Assembly: GCA_039961715.1 (NCBI GenBank)
Contig: JABRVW010000037.1
Span: forward strand, 1-16,259
Origin: JACQPU01 sp039961715
Lineage (GTDB): Bacteria > Bacteroidota > Ignavibacteria > UBA10030
Reading direction: 5' to 3'
Length of the DNA stretch: 16,259 bases
A model generated the notes under the pieces. The model was not told the origin of the DNA and made no database searches. It was given only the letters and a program-made list of their open reading frames with translations. Shown here in pieces: positions 13,561 to 16,259 of the stretch. Position 1 is the first letter of the stretch; every line of letters begins with the position of its first letter. A program made the translations under genes and the position numbers.

Positions 13561-14496
13561 ATGGCTATTGTCAGCACCACAAATCTTTCCAAAACATACT
13601 GCTCCGGGATTTTCCGCAAGACTCATATCGACGCATTGAGCGGGGTTTCTCTGTCTGTGGAACATGGCCAGATCTTCGGACTCCTTGGACCCAACGGGGC
13701 TGGCAAAACGACATTCATCAAGCTCCTGCTCAGCATAGCCTATCCCACTTCGGGCGAGGCAAGCGTTCTTGGGTATCCGCTCGGTTCCGTGGCTATCCGA
13801 CAAAACGTTGGCTACTTGCCCGAAAACCATCGCTATCCCCCATTCCTGACTGCTCTGCAAACGCTGGTCCACTTTGGCCGTCTCCACGGAATTCCGCGTC
13901 TGCGCTTGCTTGACCGTGCCCGTTCGCTCCTGGCTCTCACAGGCCTCTCTGACTGGGCCAATGTCAAGATCAAAAAGTTTTCCAAAGGCATGCTCCAACG
14001 ACTTGGCCTCGCACAGGCCCTCCTTGCCGATCCTCCTATCCTTTTCCTTGACGAACCCACCGACGGCGTTGACCCAATCGGCAGGAAGGAAATCCGTGAC
14101 ATCCTTACCTCCCTGCGCCGCGAGGGCAGGACCATTTTCCTCAATTCGCACATGTTATCCGAGGTTGAGGAAATCTCCGATCGCGTAGCGATCCTCAACA
14201 AGGGCCGGCTACTGCACGTTGGCAGCGTGCAGGACATCACAGCACACCGTCTCGAGTACGAGATCCATTTGGCCACATCCCCTCCGGCCGACGTCCTGTC
14301 AGCCCTTCGGGCTCTTTGCAAACACGTTGAGGTCTCCGGGAATCGTCTTACCGTCCATCTCTCCGACCAGGGCCAGGCACAGGCCGTCCTCGACGCTCTT
14401 CGGGCAGCCGGCCTCGTTCTCGAGTCTTTTTCACCAAAGAAATCAAAGTTGGAGGATTATTTTATTCAACTTCTCAAGCCGCGGGAAGAAGCATGA
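13561..14496 (+). CDS. ABC-2-type transporter ATPase subunit
   Basis: The 311-aa protein is the nucleotide-binding half of an ABC exporter. Motifs are Walker A LLGPNGAGKTTFIK (41-54), a Q-loop region VGYLPENHRYPPFLT (83-97) in which the usual Gln is replaced as in many ABC-2 ATPases, signature FSKGMLQRLGLAQAL (140-154), Walker B ILFLDEPTDGVDP (160-172) and switch His197 in LNSHMLSEVEEISD. The last 80 or so residues form the regulatory tail common in this class. The ATG at 13561 fits the usual fold start; a TTG start at 13522 would add 13 residues without domain content. No Shine-Dalgarno is seen. The stop overlaps the permease start as ATGA. The substrate is not evident from sequence. Confidence 0.95.
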   Translation: MAIVSTTNLSKTYCSGIFRKTHIDALSGVSLSVEHGQIFGLLGPNGAGKTTFIKLLLSIAYPTSGEASVLGYPLGSVAIRQNVGYLPENHRYPPFLTALQTLVHFGRLHGIPRLRLLDRARSLLALTGLSDWANVKIKKFSKGMLQRLGLAQALLADPPILFLDEPTDGVDPIGRKEIRDILTSLRREGRTIFLNSHMLSEVEEISDRVAILNKGRLLHVGSVQDITAHRLEYEIHLATSPPADVLSALRALCKHVEVSGNRLTVHLSDQGQAQAVLDALRAAGLVLESFSPKKSKLEDYFIQLLKPREEA

Positions 14497-15347
14497 AGGC
14501 GCTCTGGCTGTCCGTTTTGACGTTTCGCGAATCCGTCCTCAAAGGAACCCTCGTCTTCTTCTTCATTGTTTCCAATCTTATCCTTCTTTTCTTTCTTGTT
14601 GCCCTCGGTGTTTCGGAAGAGGGCGGAACAACCTCTCTCACGCTCTTTGGCAGTATCATATCACCCCGCGGCATTGAAGGATTCAACGCCGTCGAATTCA
14701 TTCTACGCCAACTCTTCGGTGGATCGACATTTTGGGTCCTTCTCTTCGGCCTCTTTGCCACGGCCGGGCTTGTTCCTTCGATGCTCGAGAAGGGGACTGT
14801 CGAGCTGTACCTCAGCAAACCGCTTAGTCGGGCCTCTCTTCTTCTCGCACGTTCCGCCGGAGCCTGTTCCGGCATTATCCTCAATCTCCTCTATTTCGCG
14901 ATTCTCATCTGGGTCATTTTTGGCATCAAGGCGGCCGTTTGGCACGGCGGTTTTCTCCTCGCCGCCCTTTGTACCATTCCGATCTTCTTTTTCTACTACT
15001 CGATTGTGGCGGTGACCGCGCTGATGACGAACAGCACCGGGTTCTCGATCATGTTTGCCCTGATCTACTATTTCTTTTCCAGCGCCCTTGCCGCGAGGGA
15101 ACAAGTCCTGTATATCTGGTGGGATAACCCTTTCTTTCAGCGGTTTCTTGACGTTCTTTATTATGCGACCCCTCAGATTTCCTCCATGATCGAGTCTGCA
15201 AGTGAACTCATCGGCCCGGATTTCATGCGGATGCGAGTCATGGAATCCGCCGGTGGGTTTGATCCCCTCCCGTTCCTCTGGTCTCTCCTCTCCTCATCTC
15301 TCCTGTACGCCTTCGCCGCATGGTACTTTGCCCGTAGGGATTACTAG
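14493..15347 (+). CDS. ABC-2-type transporter permease subunit
   Basis: The 284-aa protein is an integral membrane protein and the partner of the ATPase just upstream, sharing an ATGA overlap. Six segments are visible: around residues 19-38 (FFFIVSNLILLFFLVALGV), 75-95, 120-140 (GIILNLLYFAILIWVIFGI), 147-170, 180-195 (FSIMFALIYYFFSSAL) and 262-278. The extracytoplasmic region after the first helix is short. A KPLSRASLLLARS motif (108-120) between helices 2 and 3 is the usual ABC-2 coupling-helix pattern (MLEKGTVELYLSKPLSR). It is a generic ABC-2 permease of the DUF-type branch; drugs, lipids, or a polysaccharide precursor could be cargo, and no context decides. Confidence 0.9.
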   Translation: MKALWLSVLTFRESVLKGTLVFFFIVSNLILLFFLVALGVSEEGGTTSLTLFGSIISPRGIEGFNAVEFILRQLFGGSTFWVLLFGLFATAGLVPSMLEKGTVELYLSKPLSRASLLLARSAGACSGIILNLLYFAILIWVIFGIKAAVWHGGFLLAALCTIPIFFFYYSIVAVTALMTNSTGFSIMFALIYYFFSSALAAREQVLYIWWDNPFFQRFLDVLYYATPQISSMIESASELIGPDFMRMRVMESAGGFDPLPFLWSLLSSSLLYAFAAWYFARRDY

Positions 15348-15369
15348 AGTATTCGCGCCATTCCTCGAT

Positions 15370-15436
15370 TTTCAGGAACGATTGCTGGCACGAGGTTGTT
15401 TCTTCATCAAAATCTCGTTAGGTTTCTTTCCTGAAA
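15370..15436. repeat. 9-bp inverted repeat before bshA
   Basis: TTTCAGGAA (15370-15378) and TTCCTGAAA (15428-15436) are perfect inverted copies separated by 49 bp, in the 104-bp gap between the permease stop and bshA. A weak Bacteroidota-like promoter (GTTG at 15395, 20 bp, TAGGTTTC at 15419) lies between them. Either a regulator site pair or a long-looped RNA stem; no T tract follows. Confidence 0.35.
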
Positions 15437-15438
15437 CT

Positions 15439-15444
15439 GAGAGG
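15439..15444 (+). promoter_or_regulatory. ribosome binding site deciding the bshA GTG start
   Basis: GAGAGG lies 7 nt before the GTG at 15452. No in-frame ATG precedes the conserved NIGITCYP opening, so this site fixes the GTG start. Confidence 0.65.
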
Positions 15445-15451
15445 TATCTCC

Positions 15452-16259
15452 GTGAACATCGGCATTACATGCTATCCAACGTATGGCGGGAGCGGCGTTG
15501 TGGCGACCGAATTGGGGACCGCCCTTGCCGAGCGCGGCCATTCAATCCATTTCATCAGCTACGCTCTGCCCATGAGACTGGGGGATCGATTTCATGAGAA
15601 CGTCACGTTCCATGAAGTCGAGATCTCGAACTATCCGCTTTTCGATTTTCCGTTGTACACGCTTTCCCTTGCCAGCAAGATGGTGGAAGTTGCCAAGTAT
15701 GAAAAACTGGACGTTTTCCACTGTCATTACGCCATTCCGCATGCAGCCAGTGCATACCTTGCCCGTCAGATCCTCGCTGAACAGCGTGTACGGGTGATCA
15801 CGACGCTCCATGGCACCGACATTACCCTGGTCGGCCTGGAGCCAGGCTTTTTGCCCGTTGTGAAGTTCAGCATCGAGCAGAGCGATGGCGTCACGGCGGT
15901 ATCCAGATTTCTTCGGGAAAAAACGATCACAAACTACGGAATCAACAAGGATATTGAGGTTATTCCGAACTTCATCAATACTGAGAAGTATCGAAGGCGG
16001 CCGGATTCTGCCCTACGCTCGACCTGCGCCCCGGCTGGTGAAAAAATCCTTGTCCATACGTCGAACTTCCGGGCGGTGAAACGCGTACAGGATGTGATCC
16101 GAATCTATGATCAGGTGCGGAGAAAGGTGCCCTCGCGGTTGTTCCTGATTGGCGACGGCCCGGACCGTTCCCAGTGCGAATTGCTTGCCCGCGAGCTTGG
16201 CCTTCAGGACAGCGTCCGCTTCTTCGGCAAACAGATCGACTTCGTCAACATCCTTTCCA
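15452..16259 (+). CDS. bshA: N-acetyl-alpha-D-glucosaminyl L-malate synthase, partial (right edge)
   Basis: BshA is a GT4 glycosyltransferase that joins GlcNAc from UDP-GlcNAc to L-malate, the first step of bacillithiol synthesis. The visible 269 residues read from a GTG start and stay open to the window edge; the family is about 380 aa, so the last third is missing. Diagnostic blocks are NIGITCYPTYGGSGVVATEL (2-21), FHCHYAIPHAASAYLA (89-104), TTLHGTDITLVG (117-128), DGVTAVSRFLRE (145-156), VIPNFINTEKY (170-180), HTSNFRAVKRVQDV (202-215) and LIGDGPDRSQCE (232-243). The malate- and nucleotide-binding loops look intact. It may be cotranscribed with the ABC exporter. Bacillithiol points to Bacillota, Bacteroidota/Chlorobi or Deinococcota-type hosts. 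Confidence 0.93.
   Translation, partial: MNIGITCYPTYGGSGVVATELGTALAERGHSIHFISYALPMRLGDRFHENVTFHEVEISNYPLFDFPLYTLSLASKMVEVAKYEKLDVFHCHYAIPHAASAYLARQILAEQRVRVITTLHGTDITLVGLEPGFLPVVKFSIEQSDGVTAVSRFLREKTITNYGINKDIEVIPNFINTEKYRRRPDSALRSTCAPAGEKILVHTSNFRAVKRVQDVIRIYDQVRRKVPSRLFLIGDGPDRSQCELLARELGLQDSVRFFGKQIDFVNILS

Noticed and set aside
1..16259. Mobile elements, CRISPR arrays, tRNA or rRNA genes
   Set aside because: No transposase-like ORF, terminal repeats, regularly spaced repeats, or recognisable cloverleaf or rRNA sequence was seen; nearly all sequence is accounted for by tightly packed genes.

Overview
The window (about 16.3 kb, no mobile DNA seen) is a compact bacterial chromosomal segment carrying 18 protein genes: fifteen consecutive genes on the minus strand (63-13388) and three on the plus strand (13561 to the right edge). 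The taxon is not proven. A bacillithiol-synthesis gene (bshA), a SufU-type suf operon with a SufT/DUF59 member, mid-range GC, many starts without a Shine-Dalgarno and some Bacteroidota-like promoter spacing (TTTG-N20-TAnnTTT) together suggest a Bacteroidota / Ignavibacteria-Chlorobi-type lineage; this is inference.

Minus strand, in transcription order: an Rrf2/IscR-type regulator (12984-13388), an unrecognised 145-aa protein (12543-12980), sufB, sufC, sufD, sufS, sufU, an IscA/SufA-family A-type carrier and a SufT/MIP18-family protein. Spacing is tight: three ATGA overlaps (sufC/sufD, sufD/sufS, iscA/sufT), a zero-base sufS/sufU junction and short gaps elsewhere. This is a complete Fe-S cluster assembly operon: SufS and SufU mobilise sulfur, SufBCD builds the cluster, the A-type carrier and SufT pass it on, and the Rrf2 protein probably senses cluster status. 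It is followed, without a visible terminator, by a PuuD-like membrane protein and a Fe/Mn superoxide dismutase. A strong hairpin terminator lies only after the dismutase, so one oxidative-stress/Fe-S transcription unit of about 8.5 kb is plausible.

Beyond that terminator, still on the minus strand, come a secreted M28-family peptidase with an altered metal-site motif, a 55-aa six-cysteine zinc-ribbon protein (3222-3389), folP, a GT2 glycosyltransferase, pcm and miaA. The last four overlap or abut (8-bp overlap, TAATG junction, 3-bp gap) and look translationally coupled.

Plus strand: an ABC-2-type exporter (ATPase plus permease, ATGA overlap) is divergent from the regulator, followed by bshA, which runs off the right edge.

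The 172-bp divergent intergenic region (13389-13560) is AT-rich and unusually dense in signals. It holds a near-consensus promoter for the regulator with a 14-bp palindrome in its spacer, a perfect 15-bp palindrome between the two transcription units, and a GACT-N5-AGTC palindrome, like the IscR type 1 core, directly before the regulator start codon. This region, the unknown suf-operon protein and the zinc-ribbon protein are the most interesting items.
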